Positions 1-14,700 of a DNA stretch of 64,000 nucleotides are shown here, in pieces (position 1 is the stretch's first letter; each line of letters starts with the position of its first letter). The notes under the pieces are model-generated. The model was not told the origin of the DNA, ran no database searches, and saw only the letters and a list, made by a program, of their open reading frames with translations. Source of the DNA: Hemibagrus wyckioides (Eukaryota > Chordata > Actinopteri > Siluriformes > Bagridae); NCBI RefSeq assembly GCF_019097595.1, contig NC_080712.1, positions 26,192,146-26,256,145 on the forward strand, given 5' to 3'. Both the position numbers and the translations under genes were made by a program.

Positions 1-164
1 CAGACAGTGTGGTGTTATTAAGGTGAGAAATGCACTTCTGATCCAGCATGTGCTAACACTTGAACAAAAATAAATACATTCACATAAAAAATAGCCTGTC
101 ATCTGTCCACTTTCTCATAAAATACATACTCATTTTTAAAAATGTTGCTTTGCTATGTGAATAG

Positions 165-3100
165 GTCGAAACCGGTAATCACAGTGGATGTGTCCATCTT
201 TCTGCCGGCCTCCATAAACATCACTGTTCCTCAGTGTCATGAAGGTCCACAACATCTCAACTGCTTTAATGTCACTCTCTGTATGTGCTTCAATGGGAAA
301 CTTGTGCCAGGACAGATAGGTGAGGAAAGTGTTGATTATCTATTTTAAACTGATCACTTTTGGACAAGTAATATAATTAGGCTGCACCTTTAGGTTTGGG
401 CAACAAAAAATAGAGCCTGGCTGCTGGATGGAGTTCAACATTCTGCAGAAATACTCTCTCAGTACTATCTCAGCTCAGTTTTGATCCATTTAGTAGCTTA
501 GATCTGCAAACTGGAAACTAGGTTAATGCCATGAGAACTAGACTTTTTCTATGATGGCATATGGTAGCTTAGTGGTTTAGGCATGGAAGGTTGTGAGTTT
601 GATTCCCAGGACCACCCAGCTGCTACTGCTGGGCCCCTGAGCAACACCAGTATAAAATGAGATAAATTGTAAGTTGCTTTTGATAAGGTTGTATGCCAAA
701 TGCTCTAAATGTAAATCTATTAACAGTCACAGACTATTTATGACATTTGTTTAGGCAAATTCTCTAAAATAAGTGTTTTATTTATTTGTCTAGACATTTC
801 TGTAACCTATAAACTGACTTGTTAAATTTACTTGTGTAAATGTGCATACTGCAACTGAAAATGGCCTTTACAAAAAAATGATACCTTGCATTTAGTTGTA
901 TCACACCAAACTCTTCTTTTTCATTCGAGACAGTACGATTTATCTTGAGTTATGCACATGTAGTGAGGATTTTACAGTGCACATGAGTATTCAGACATCA
1001 ACTGTAATTACACTTAGACTTTACCTGCTTTACCTGTGTGCATTACACACATGAGGTGGAGTAATCAGACTAAAGCCTATATTTCTTGTGCAACATCAAG
1101 CTCAAGAAAGGAACATTATTAAGTCCATCTGCACTACTTGACAGTTGGATATAAACATGATATTTCAAAATGGAATGTATGTTTTGGGTTGTAAATGGAA
1201 GAAAATTTGAGGCCATTATCAAAAATATAAACATGACATTGAAATACACAGCAGCTGAATTAGAGAAAAATGCTTATCTTGTGAAGAAAAAATGATGAGG
1301 TTTAGCATATCTAAGTAGCAAAAGTGTTGCCTTTATTTTATTATTTCAACAGTTCAAAATAACAAATTAAATGCAAAACATCCCTCGCACATTACAATTT
1401 CATGACCTTGATTATGTGTATATGTGTACCATGTACTGTTGATATACACGTTATTTTATTATTGTAGTAATAATATCTCTCATCAGTACAACATATTTTA
1501 ATGATTCTTGGTGTTTATCTGAGGTGACTCTAACAAGCTTCCAGGTAGAATGTATTTATTTGTCTAAACAGTTGTCTTTAGTGAGCCTAGAAATAAAATC
1601 TGTTTTATTGGTTGCCTGGCAAGTGGCTTAGTTTACACACAGCTGTTTGTCTACTGTTGGCTATTCAGTAGAGAAATTGTCTGTAGCTGGGTGTTCACTC
1701 AGTGGGTGTGATCAGTACTCATGCAGTAGGTTCAAACCATGTGAGGGATGCAGGATATATAAAATGGGTGTTATGCATTTGGGCTGTTCCCAGGTGAGGA
1801 AAGAATAAGGGCTCTTCTGTTTCCACTGCTTGGCATTAGTACTGGAAATTGCTAGCTCACCTCTTCTCTGTATAAGTACACTCTGAAACACTCCCTTCCG
1901 GTGTCTGAGTGAGGTCATGGCTTCATCACAGCTGGACGATGGCAGAGGCAGAGACCCTTGCACAGGTCCAGCACAGAGGGTGTGTTAGTGTGTGTGTGTG
2001 GACTCCATCCAAACCAGTTTCAGTAGAGTAACACCCTGAGTAATGACTCTTACTCTACTAAAAAATAAAAAGGACGAGCACTGAAAGGCTTATATGTGAG
2101 TTCAGGCATATCAGCTATTTTAAAAACAGGAAATGTGTGAAAACAGATTTGCTGATTGCAGTGTTATTCTGTTTATCAGTTTGAGACAGACATTTTATAT
2201 AACCTTTTAGTGAACAATTTTGAAGACCTACAAGCTTGTTACTTGCATAAAATTGTATAATTGATAAATGCACAGCACCTTTATAACTTGTGTTTCCCAT
2301 CAGAGCTGCTGTACAATCTAACAGCGGATGCAGAAAAGCGATACAAAGGCCTGTCATCACGGGTTTACTTCACACATGGTGGAGAGCAGACTGGTGCTGT
2401 GAGTCAGAACTTCAGCCTTAGATTCAACCAGCAGAAATGCCATCACTACACAGCTTATGTACGGGTAGGTCCATTTTAAAGGTACATTGGCTCTCTTTAA
2501 CACTGTGTGTGTCCCAGTGGTGAGTGTACATAAAGTAGTATGTGTGCCTTCCCAAATAACACCAGCTTATTGCTTCATAAAAGTGTCATGGTGTATTTGA
2601 TACACTTCCTCAAGGAGGAGATCAATACCTTCTATATTCTGGCCTCAATTCACTATGCAATTTAAACGTTCAGTGTTAAGTATTTTTATTTTTATTTTTA
2701 ACTTGATACTTAGATCAGGCACTTCTTTAAATCCCTTGTAACTTTAACATGCTTATCACTAAAGGACGTAAATATAGTATGGCTTTTACCATTTAAAGTA
2801 GTGTCTACATACAGTTGCCTCCGAAACTATTGGAACAGCAAGGCCAGTTCATTTGGCCTTTGATATCAAGCTTTTATTTCATGGTATTTATATGTGTTAT
2901 GACATAAATCATAGATTATATATGCATTTCGATCACTTTAATAGAAGCACCGGTACACCTGCTTATTTATGCAACTATCCACTCAGCCAATCACGTGGCA
3001 GTGGTACAGTGCTTAAAGTTATGCAGATACAGGTCCAGAGCTTCAGTTTATGTTCCCATTAAACATATAAATAGCTGCCAGTAACTCAGATAATCACTCT

Positions 3101-3389
3101 TTACATCTGTGGTTAGCAGAAAAGCATACACAAAATATTGAAATGGGTGATTAGAAAAAAATGATCTGGTATTTTCCAGTATTGGGTGAGTCTGTGCCCA
3201 TCATAGGCTTAGCTTCCTGTTCTTGGCTGATAACTGATGTGGCTTTCTGCAGTTGTAGTTAATGCACCTCAAAGTTTCATGTATTGTGCAGTATGATGCT
3301 TTTTTTCCTCACCATGAGTGTGCTTATGTGAGTTACTATATACTTCCTGACAGCTCAAAACCCAAGCTCAAGTTGATTGAATCTATGGA

Positions 3390-3430
<41 letters not shown>

Positions 3431-4493
3431 TGTGTGTGTGTGTGTGTGTGTCTGTGTGTGTGTGTATGAATGTATCACTAGTAACCTGTTTGTTGTAGAA
3501 TTGCAGTCTGAATGCAGTGCTACTTACTTGAAATTTTAATGCAAGGCTACATTTTACAGTTTTCCTAACAACACATTATCCGCTGCCAGGTGTGAATTCA
3601 CTGTTAGAAGCCTCTGTGTACTCTGGGTTTTCTCTGAACAGTAGCTTTAGTAAGCAGTTCTGCACAAAGGCTGTAAACCTCCACCACTGTTTTACATCCA
3701 ACACAGGTCTTCTATTCTTTGTGAGCTCCTGGGAGGAACTTGCCACAAGTTGGCAATTTTTTCCATCTGTCAAATGAGACATGGGGGAAAACAGTTATCA
3801 GCAAAACAAACACTTTCAGACAACATTGAGTTTGTATTTTCTAAGGCACTGTTATCTTAACTGGTCCTAGATAAACACTTTATCTCAGCTCCCAACACAC
3901 CTGAACTGAATAATGGGAATTATTGTGTGACTTTGTATTTCTTTAGTGCTCCAATATTCAAATTTGTTTACATGTTCAGATTTAAAACAGAAGGGGGTGT
4001 GGTCTTTAAGGGTTTTTTGTGGACCCAGAAATACAGGAAAACACAGTAAAAAATAATAAATAAATTACAGACCTGGGAATTATGACAGCAAATACCAATT
4101 TGCAGAGTATAACTCCTGAAGCACACACTATAGAACTTTATGACAAACTTTTTATATTCTATAAAGTTAATATCTACTGTATGTTTCAAAACATTGATGT
4201 TAAATCTTGAAGCCATCTTCTTATATTTTAGCAGAATTACTTTTTGGGTTGTTGGGTTCCAGAAAGATCAGAAATGATTGCTGGACATCAGAATCTACTG
4301 CAAAGTTGAAACACAGAGCTGCTGTGAGTCAAACTTGGACCCTTTAAGCAGCATTTCATTATTATGCCCATATGATTTTTCTAAACTTTTTTCCCATTAT
4401 GGAATATTTTTTTTAATAAGGATAACGATTATTTAAAAAAAAACAAAAAAACAAGCACAATAAACATATTACAATATTTAAAAAATATATATT

Positions 4494-4534
<41 letters not shown>

Positions 4535-7500
4535 ATATAAAATGAATAATTTAAATTACATATATATTTTTGATATATATTATACTCTATGCACAACACA
4601 TGGTCTACGTGAGCAGCTCCATAATAAATTATAAATCATTGTGAAATAATTGTGTTTGTATTCAGTTACTCAGTTATCTCTAACAAGGACCTGTTTGGAA
4701 GTTCTTATGGAAAACGTTGTACTATTTATAGTCCTGGATTATTTTGGATAATAAGCAGTCATCATTTTGTTGTTGATGATAATATGTCAAGTTTGTTAGA
4801 GACCTCTCACATTTGTCACACACTCCTGAGACTGTGTGTGTGTGTTCTGCATTGAGGTTGTTGGGGGTTTTTTACCACTGTGAAGTGTTTGTTACGTTTG
4901 CTTCCCTTTGGGATGTAAATGAACATAGATCTTTTTTTTCTTTTTTTTTTAAACAAACATGTGATTGTTTCACTGGGGAGGTAAATGTTAATGTCCCTTT
5001 AACTATAGTTTACTCTTGCCGTCTAGTCTCTTGTACAGCACTGGCATCTCTGTGGGTGATCTGTAATGTAGCTGACAAGATAAACACCTAAAGTTAAGAG
5101 AGTTGTTTATCTTGGAGGACTCACCTGTCATGTGGGATATGTCCAGCATTCTGTACATACACCAAGACCTTCTGTACATTTAGTACTACACTAATGATGT
5201 AAATGTGTTGGAAACATCTTAACATGATATTCTGAACAGCCGTATTTGACTTGTATTTTATACAAGGAGAGGGTTTTTCCCTGTTTCTGTATGTTTATTG
5301 GCAGCATAGCAGTGTTTGAAGTTTGTCTAAGACAAGTGTCTGTGGTTATGAAGTGTCTTAGCACTGCTTAGACTGCTCAGCCTGGACCTGCTTATTGTTG
5401 GCTTTAGATTATAGTGTTTATTGTGCTGGTTCTGTGTCTATAATAATATGCATGTCTTTATTTCATACAATTAGGGTTTAGTCTAGACAGCTGAGTTGCC
5501 TCATGCTGTGTATTAGATAGGAAGTTAAAGGGTGACATGAAAAGACATGAAATATGAAACATTTTGGAAGAGGATGCACACAGAAGAAAGTGCTTTTAGT
5601 GAAGTCACTTAACAACTATGTTCAGCTAGCTGACAGGAAAGCACACATACTTTGCTGTAACTTCCTGTTAAAGATTGGGTTTGTACAGTTTAGAAGAATC
5701 TAAATCTCTGTCATGACGCTCCATTCACCAAACATCTCAAGGGCCAGGTCTTCCTGACCAATCCCCTCTTACATTCTGTCAACATGGGACACTACCCCCT
5801 CCTTTTTGCTAGATGAATAATGCTAATGGAAACCAGCTGGTGCTCTGCAGCCTTCTCAGTAAGAGCATTGTACAGACATACACACACTCCCTTACACACA
5901 CTTTTTTTTTCTTCTTTTTTTTTAAGTGAAAGCACTGCATCACACTACTATGAGTAATCCTCCACTACCCTCATAGAGTTTGTATTGTGTCATGTGTACC
6001 ACTTTGTTGACTTCCTGATGATGAAAGAGGGATTTTGAGGCTTACTACACTCGCTCTAGACTCTGAGCATGTGAGTGCTACGCTATACACGGTGATATTA
6101 GCGGAAAGGGAAAGGGGGTGTGCATGTAACACTATCTTAGCTTTTTTATTTAGTGTGGCAGAATGTGCATTGTGGCTTGTAGAGAAATCGCTGTGAATGT
6201 GATATTTACCGAGATTTTCAATGAAATCAAAATTCAGTGAAATATCATGATGGTGTATCTTTATTGTCTATTATTATCTTTATTTTATTATGTATAAGCT
6301 GCACAGAAATGATAATTTCTCACAATTTATTTCTTGTCAATTTCTCTCATTTTTGGTGTTAATCTTAAATGCAGACACAAACATCATCAGTCAACAGAAT
6401 CATACTATAGAATAAGCAGATATATTTCACACTAGCTTACAGAAGTAGTTGTTAATGCTCTATTTTTACAGTAATATTGTTCCAGAGAACCTTACTTTTG
6501 GTTTGATATGCAGTTGAACAAAGTTATCAGAGAATTAATGGGCTAATGATGTTTTTACCCTTACCCCAGCAGTTCAGCCAGCAGAACCTTAAAGCTACAC
6601 TATTAATGCTACAACATTCTCACAAATCACGACTTAAAAAGCCCAGTTGTAATTTTCATTCTTGAGAATTATTGAGGCATTATGTAACTGTGTTATGCTG
6701 GTCATCGAAACATGTTTCTGTTGGCAGGGGCTATGGAATAGCATATCAGCTATCCAGATGTTTCTTGTTTGGTTATTTTTAGCTTCATATATCTGAGCAC
6801 TTGCACATGAAAGAAAAATCTAATAATACTGAATATGAGGTTTGCTTTTTTTTGGGTGGGGGAATGCATGTATGAGCGAGTGTATAACTATGAGTCTGAG
6901 GATATTCTGACTCATCAGCTAATTAACACGTCCTTCTTCACTTTCGAATTCAAAGACGTGCAAAATGTGCAGGACACATGTCAGAAAACACTGCTCTGGT
7001 AATCCCATGTCACTTGGCACGTTTTTTTTCGTAGTGTTTATTTACTATTCCCAAACCACCATTAACCATAGCTTAGAAAGCAAAACTCCATTTGTTTCAA
7101 CAGGTGCAAAGGACAGTTTCATTTCCTGTTTTACATGCCTGCTACGCAAAGTGACTTCCTTTACCAGGAACAGGAAATGTTTCAGTATTTTGAAGACAGT
7201 TAAATTCAAGGTGAGCCTGTGGTGGGGCTTTGTAGAAATGCAGCTTATTAAAACAAAATAAGTATTAAACAGATAGGTGCCTGTCATGAACATTATAACA
7301 AGGAACAATTTTAAAGACATTTTCAGGATAGTTTTTGTGCCAGTGACGCCAGCTTTAACTGAATGTCTGCCTGTTTTGTGGTGCACATGTTCAGCTTTGA
7401 ATGTTTTTGTCATGTCACATTCCCCAGTGGTGCTTAATGGCACATAGGGAATTAGAAACTCACAGATTTAAGAATTTGGTCAAGACGTTTTGTTTTTAAC

Positions 7501-10500
7501 CTAAAATTGTTTGATAGAAAAGTTTCACACAAATGTTTTCTATTTATAAACTTGAAGACATTATCTTCCACCACTAAAATTCTGTGGAAGGTTATCCCAA
7601 CAGAGGGAAAAACATCTCACTTCAAAAAACTTTTATATCAGACTTGTGGCAATAAAATAATTCATTTGTTTATACTGATGGAAAATGTCAAGCCTATTGC
7701 ATGCAAGTGTACTGACTTATAGGCAAAACCTTAGCATGAATTTTATTTATTTATTGATCTATTTGGAATTTAAATGTATACTTACTGGACACTGCTCCAA
7801 ATCAATGGAAAGACACCACCACAGGAGCACCACTGTCCAGATGTTATTTGGATTTTGGACCTTTCTATATTGTATCATTTGCAGTAGATTTGCTGGACTT
7901 TTAAGATCTTGTTTTACTTTACCAGCTATTATTGATAACATGTTACAATTATGTTACCTATAAAGATTTATGACCCAAATTCCCTTAATAGAAATGATGG
8001 TATATTCATTCATTCATTGTCTATACCCGCTTATTCCTAGGGTCATGGGGGTCTGCTGGAGCCTATCCCAGCACGCATAGGGCAAAAGGCAGGGGTACAC
8101 CCTGGACAGGTCACCAGTCCATCGCAGGGCCACACATAGACATACAACCACACACTCACTCCTATGGGCAATTTAGAATTACCAATCAACCTAATGTACA
8201 TGTTTTTGGACTGTGGGAGGAAACCAGAGAACCCAGAGTAAACCCAAGCAGGCACAGGGAGAACATGCAAACTCCACACAGAAAGGCCCCAGCCTGTTCA
8301 ACCCTGGGATTCGAACCCAGGACCGTCTTGCTGTGAGGCAACAGTGCTAACCACTAAGCCACCATGCTGCCCTTGATGATATATTATTATAGGTATATGT
8401 ACACCTTTAAAAGGTCAATTATATGGGTTAATTTGATAACATGGCCAATGTGTACATAGTCAAAGCATCTGGTTTCACCTTAAAATTGAAAACATGAATT
8501 AGTCTGTTTTAGCCCAAATTTTAATGGTAATTAGTCCATTTTAACCACTTTCTGTATAGTGAAGTTCTCTTCACAACATGCCAATAATAATATATCTGGA
8601 CTCCTGTGGTACCCCAGGATCTGTAATGCAGATAATGTTGTACAACATCCAATCAATCAGGACAAGGAGGTGTGTGTATTGGTTTGTCAGTCATTAAAGG
8701 TTTCTAGTCCATACATGTGTTTTGGGTTGTAACGTAGGAGTAACACTGAAAGTACTGAATTTTATAGTTGGTGTACTGATGGTGTAGTGGTTTGCACTGC
8801 TGCCTCACAACTCTAGGGTCCATGGTCTGATCCTGAGCTTGGGTTACTGTCTGTTCTCTAAGATTGGGTTACTGTCTGTTCTTGCTGTGTTTGTATGTTC
8901 TTCAGGTTTCTCAGACTCCCCCCTCCTTATATTTAAAAACATGCAGGTGGGTGGATTGGCTAAGATAAATTGGTCCTTGGTGTGTGTTTGGGGTGTTCAT
9001 TCTCCTGCTTTCTTTTTTTTTTTTTGCAAAATCTTTTTATTGGAAACATATATGAGTCACATAATGATTAACATTACAGAATCCCATTTTGATTTTACAT
9101 GAAAAAAGGAAAATAATTACAACAACAACAATAATAATAATAATGATCAGACAATAAAAAAAAATAGAAATAAAATATAAATAAAGAAGGAAATAAAGAG
9201 AAAAAAAAACAAACAAACAACCCACAACCCACCCACCCACCCGGGGTCCTGGCCCTTTTCAATTGACAAATATAAAACACGTATACATTTCAATTCACAC
9301 AAAAGAGAAGAGAACCTAATCTGGCAGAACCTGAAGGCCTGTAAAATATGAAATAAACGGTTGCCATTTATGGAAAAACCTGGACGTATTACCTCGTATT
9401 GTATATTTAATTTTCTCAAGCTTAAGGAAAAACGTTGTATCTTTTAGCCATTGTGAGTGAGATGGTGGGATAGAGGACTTCCACTGAAGAAGAAGGCAAC
9501 GTCTGGCCAACAATGATGTGAAACTAATAACTTCTTTTTGCATAGGATTTAACTAAGATGCTTCATCTGGAAGTCCAAAAATAGCAATCAATGGACAGGG
9601 TTGCAAATGTACTCTCAGAATAGTGGACATTGTACCAAAATAACCTGACCAATAATTATATAGTCGTGGACAGAAAAAAAACATATGACTCAGGTGACAT
9701 TGTGAGTTAGAACATCTGTCACAGATGTCGTCAACATCTGGGTAAATTTGAGACAGTCTATATTTTGAAAAATGTACCCTGTAAATGACCTTAAACTGGA
9801 TAAGTGCAAGCCGAGCACATGAGACATTACATAAACCACTCACAACACTATCCCACCACTTGTCCCCAGGCTGAAGTCCCAGTTCCCTCTCCAGAGCAGC
9901 CTTTGGAGGAAGTTTGATCACAAAAATCCAGAATATGTTCATAGATCTCAGAAATAGCACCTTTTTGTTGTGATTTAAAAGTAAGCAAACTTTCCCACTG
10001 TTGGAGAGGAGGACATGAGGGAAAGGCAGGAAAACATTTTCGGACGAAATGCCTAACTTGAAAAAATCTAAAGAGTTGGTTGGCGGGTAGCCCATACAAT
10101 GACGATAAGTTAGAAAAACTTTTTAAAAATCCGTCTGAGTACAAGTCAAGAAAACAGTGTATTCCTTTGCTATACCACATTGAAAAAAAAGAATCCAGAC
10201 AAGAAGGAGGAAAAAGATGGTTGTTACATAATGGACCTAAAGGAGAAGCATTTACAAACTTGAAATGATTCCTAAATTGATACCAGATTTTTAAAGTGTT
10301 AAATACAACAGGATTTTTAACATACGAAGAAATTTTAATTGGAAGAGAAGAATATATAAGAGCAGATATAGAGGATGAGGAAGAACATGACTGGGCTTCT
10401 AACTTACACCATGCTAAATGAGGTGACTCAACCCAGCACCGTATCTTATGAATGTGCGCTGCCCAGTAATAAAACTGAAAATTTGGTAGCGCCAGACCAC

Positions 10501-11712
10501 CGCTGGATTTACATCTCTGAAGTAATGATTTACGCACCCTGGGAGATCCACCAGACCAAACAAAAGAATTAATCATTTTATTTAATGAATCAAAGAAGTG
10601 CTTAGGTAAGAACAATGGGAGTGTTAGAAATAAAAAGAGGAATTTAGGCAGAACATTCATTTTAATAGCATTAATCCTCCCAATCAGAGACAAAGGCAGA
10701 CTATTCAATCTCTGAAGATCAGACTTAATTTTAGTCATAAGCGGAGTAAAATTTGCAGAAAAAAAACCTGAGAATGTACGTGTCACATTAATACCAAGGT
10801 ACCTAAATCTAACAGGAGTGATTTTGAAGGGCATGTTCAGGTACTTAAGTTGCAAAGCAATTGGATAACATTCACTCTTCTGAAAATTTAATTTGTATCC
10901 AGAAAAGGAGCTGAATGTATCGAGAGTGGATAAGATACTGGGCAGGCCAGATACAGGATCAGATATATAGAGCAATAAATCATCTGCATACAATGATAAT
11001 CAGTGTTCGACGCCATTCCTAATGACACCCTTAAACAATGTAGAGGTTTCGCAACAAAATGGCTAAGGGTTCAATGGCCAAGGCAAATAGAGACGGAGAC
11101 AGAGGGCAGCCCTGACGTGTCCCACATCATTCTCCTGCTTTCTGACCAGAATTACCGGGCTAGGCTCCCTTCGGTCCTCCGTGACCCTGATCAGGATAAA
11201 GCAGTTACTGAAGATAAATGAATGAATGAATATTTTAGGATAAGGCAATTTTTACACCAAACTGCTAAATGTACCAATAACTCTTTGGATTGCAATTAAC
11301 ACTTTGCCAGAACAAAGTACTAATTTCCATGACTGAATGATGAAATAGCTGTTCACAGTTCTTCCTATTGCATTCTCTTTCTATTATTTTGTTATTATAT
11401 TTTTTTTTACTATAAATCCAATGAATACATACAGTCCCTTCCTACAGTGAGAGAATTGGAACAGCTTTCATTTGCCATTTATTTTATCACTTCCAAAATT
11501 TTTGCTCTCCTAAAACTTGGGTGGTCTCCCACTAAAGCTGAAATGTTCTTACTTGTTTAACATAGGTCTAGATCTAGCATATTATGTTTCTCTGAATTGA
11601 TCTCAAATCCAAATATCTTCAGTTAATCGCAATAAACAAATAAATTTGCCTTTCTTTTCTTCCTGGGCAATCTGTATATCAATTTTTCTGTAATCAATTT
11701 TAGTAATATATG

Positions 11713-11795
<83 letters not shown>

Positions 11796-14700
11796 GTACA
11801 TAAAGGTATATAAATATGTAATACCAAATTACAAAATACCAAGAAAAAAGTCCCTTTTAAATGCAAACTCAAATGGTCAAAATTGCAAACAATCTTTTTT
11901 TGTGTGTGTGGAATAATCATTGTTGCTATGGCAGAATGAAACCTGTTTAGACACTGACACTGAAAATGAAATGCAAATAGATATTGAATGTAAAGAACGT
12001 GCACAGAAATGCAGATACAGTAATTAAACTTTGCCTGAATTACCTTTTTGTAAAACTAGCATTTGAATTTGAATAAAGCCTAATAAAATCTAGCATAGAA
12101 CACAGCATTCGTTGACATGCACGCACACACACACATACACATATACACACACACACAGACACACACACACGCACTCACACACCACACCTCTCTCATACCA
12201 GTGTTGTGATGCTGTGCAGGGATCTGGCTCATTAAGAAAGAGGGCTAGACTGCCTGCCACCAGTCAGCTTTGTGTTTGCCCCTGTTTCAGTTCCACATGA
12301 CACTGCCATTCCCTCAATGCCATTCCACAGGTTTCATTTACCCCAGGCCAAGAAAGTTGATACAATGAATCTACATAGCACGAAGGTAATCATATCCAGC
12401 TGTCTCCCATTAAGCATGCTTGCCACTCCAGCAACTATTTATAGAACCCTACGATGGAAAAAATACTGAAATGTGCACAGCCCTACCCATAGTGAATACC
12501 GTGGAAAACTCTAGTCCAAAATGAGTGTATGTAGTTCCAGACAAATGTTCTGTCACCATTCCTTAATGATGTTGGGCAAGGTTATTTACATTCATATTCA
12601 GCTAAAGAGCAGGATGAATCGAACTATTTTTCCTTTGACAACTCTGTTTATAAATATATATATACTTTAATATCTTTAGTGTTTTCCACTAGCTTGTTTC
12701 TGTATTACTATTATACAGGCATTCAGTTCAGTGTTTATAGCCTGGTCTGCACCAGCATTGGGCAATACAACAAATAATAAATACAACAAATAATATTGCA
12801 AATCCAGTGTTTGAAGAAAACTTTGCAGTGCAAAGATATAAAGGCTATAGCACAAGATGCAAATCACTCATTAGCAGTAAGAATCGGAAGGCTGGATTGT
12901 TATTGTAATATACAGTCATATACAGTGACTTTGCCTGGGCTCTAACCTGCTTGTTGCACAATTGCATCTAGTTTCCTGGAAGTGTTGTGAACTCTGTTGC
13001 GTTTGAAGGTGTATCAGGCTTCACTTCCGACTAGAGGGATTAAATGTACACACACCAACACACACAGGGGATTAAATGACTGTGTTCAGGCAACACAAGA
13101 TCATAGGAAGGATCTGACAGACACAAATAGAAACACGAGCATGCACTTTTTTGTCGCTATAAATGTTAACACCATGCATCTTAATCTAATAATCTCATAT
13201 CTTAAATCTAAATGTAGCTCTAATCCTAATATTATCTGCCACTGGATGCCTGATATTTGAGCATCACAAATATAAATACACAAAAGTGTATTTTTTGTTG
13301 TTGTTTTTTTTTCTGTGACAGATGTATAAAGCAGCTGTTATTACTAAATTTTTAGACTGGACATTTAAAGCAGAAATGATTAAAGTCACCCAGCCATTTG
13401 AAGTCCTGTTCATTTGACTTAACATTTGGTTTTTGTAATAAGTTGGTTACGGTTTTTCTTTATAATCAGTCACATCAAATATAAACACAACACAGGTACA
13501 GTAAAAGCAAATACTGGTTCAATGACTGAATGTTGAGTTGAAAATGTTGTATGAAGATAAATATTCTGTCATTTTTCTTATATGGGATGCAGTTGTATAA
13601 GTAATGCAGAGATGTCTGGTCCATGTCCACTACAAACTTTTGAATAGTGACGAAATTTTTGAAAATTGAAATACTTAATGTTTTATTATATATATATATA
13701 TCATATTAAATCTTATGAATTGTATTTACAGACTAGGTAATGCTTTATTGAATTTCACTTTAGACGTATGACCTTTCTTGTAGTCACTGTACCTTTTAGA
13801 CCTCACTACATGCAACAGTTGCTTTCTAACAGTATTTCGTGACTATGCAATGATTTCAAATAAAAAACACAACCTCATGTTTACAGTTAAAGGGAGGATG
13901 TTCTGCTGATTGAGTCTTTAAAACGTTAGAAGGTTTTAACAGTAATGACTTGTGGTGAAAAATGAGCCGTGAAAAAACCCTCAAGCTTACAGAGCAGCTG
14001 GAGACCAGCAAGTGTGTTCCTAATTTATTCCAAATATTTAAACCTCCAACCTGAAATGGGGAGGTGTAATTCTGTAGTCGGTGGAACATTCAGACGTCTA
14101 AAACGAAGGCTTCTGTCTACACTTTTTATGTTGAAAGGGTAAAACATTGTTAAGGTTGATAACGTCATGCACCCACAGCCTCCATCAGTCTCTAAACCCT
14201 GTCCAAGATTACTTCCATAAAAGGACCTGATCCCAATTCCCCAATCCACAAATGTGTTTTTCCTGCTTGCAGTTCCCCCCTTCCTCCAACACATCTTTCC
14301 TGATTGGAGACTGTTGGTCATGTGATTAGCCAAAACAAAAAAAAATTACTACACTTCTACTCAAAAAGCAGAAAGTAAGTGATCATGGGTACTAAGTGGG
14401 AATGAGATGGGAGGAGTAAAGGAATTCATTTAGTATATTAGTGATCTTTCAAATTTATGTGAGGGAACCCACCTGCTCCTTGTGCAAGTAGAACTGGGGG
14501 TGTATTTATTATTAAAGGAACTTGAGCATAACCAAATAAAGGAGAACACTAATTAGGATACATTAGCTGAAAGTGAAACTATGTAACTATGCAAATAAAG
14601 CAAACCACAATAATGCAAGTGAGTGGTGCTGTGTTTTGTAATTCTTTTTAATCAAAGGAGGTTGATGTTGGATGCCATCATAGCCAAGGTATTTCTTACA

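Larger units (their letters stand above)
8775..11235 (+). mobile_element. SINE family A, plus orientation, split by an L1 insertion
   Basis: The left part (8775-9013) has a degenerate tRNA-like head ('ggtgtagtggtttgcactg') and an internal duplication of 'gggttactgtctgttct'. The right part (11127-11235) has the SINE 3' region ('ccctgatcaggataaagca') and a (GAAT)n tail. The 2.1-kb L1 fragment sits between the halves, flanked by the duplicated 17-bp target. The SINE is therefore older than the L1 insertion. Confidence 0.75.

Noticed and set aside
562..640. tRNA gene suggested by A-box and B-box words (also at SINE heads near 8350 and 52090)
   Set aside because: No cloverleaf with paired arms is visible, and each is joined to a repeated SINE body; these are SINE promoters.
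7045..7443. 132-codon minus-strand open frame
   Set aside because: It resembles no family I know, sits within an intron, and is a length expected by chance in this much sequence.
11603..12004. 133-codon minus-strand frame rich in Tyr-Ile, and similar frames at 32052-32354
   Set aside because: They are translations of (TA)n microsatellites.
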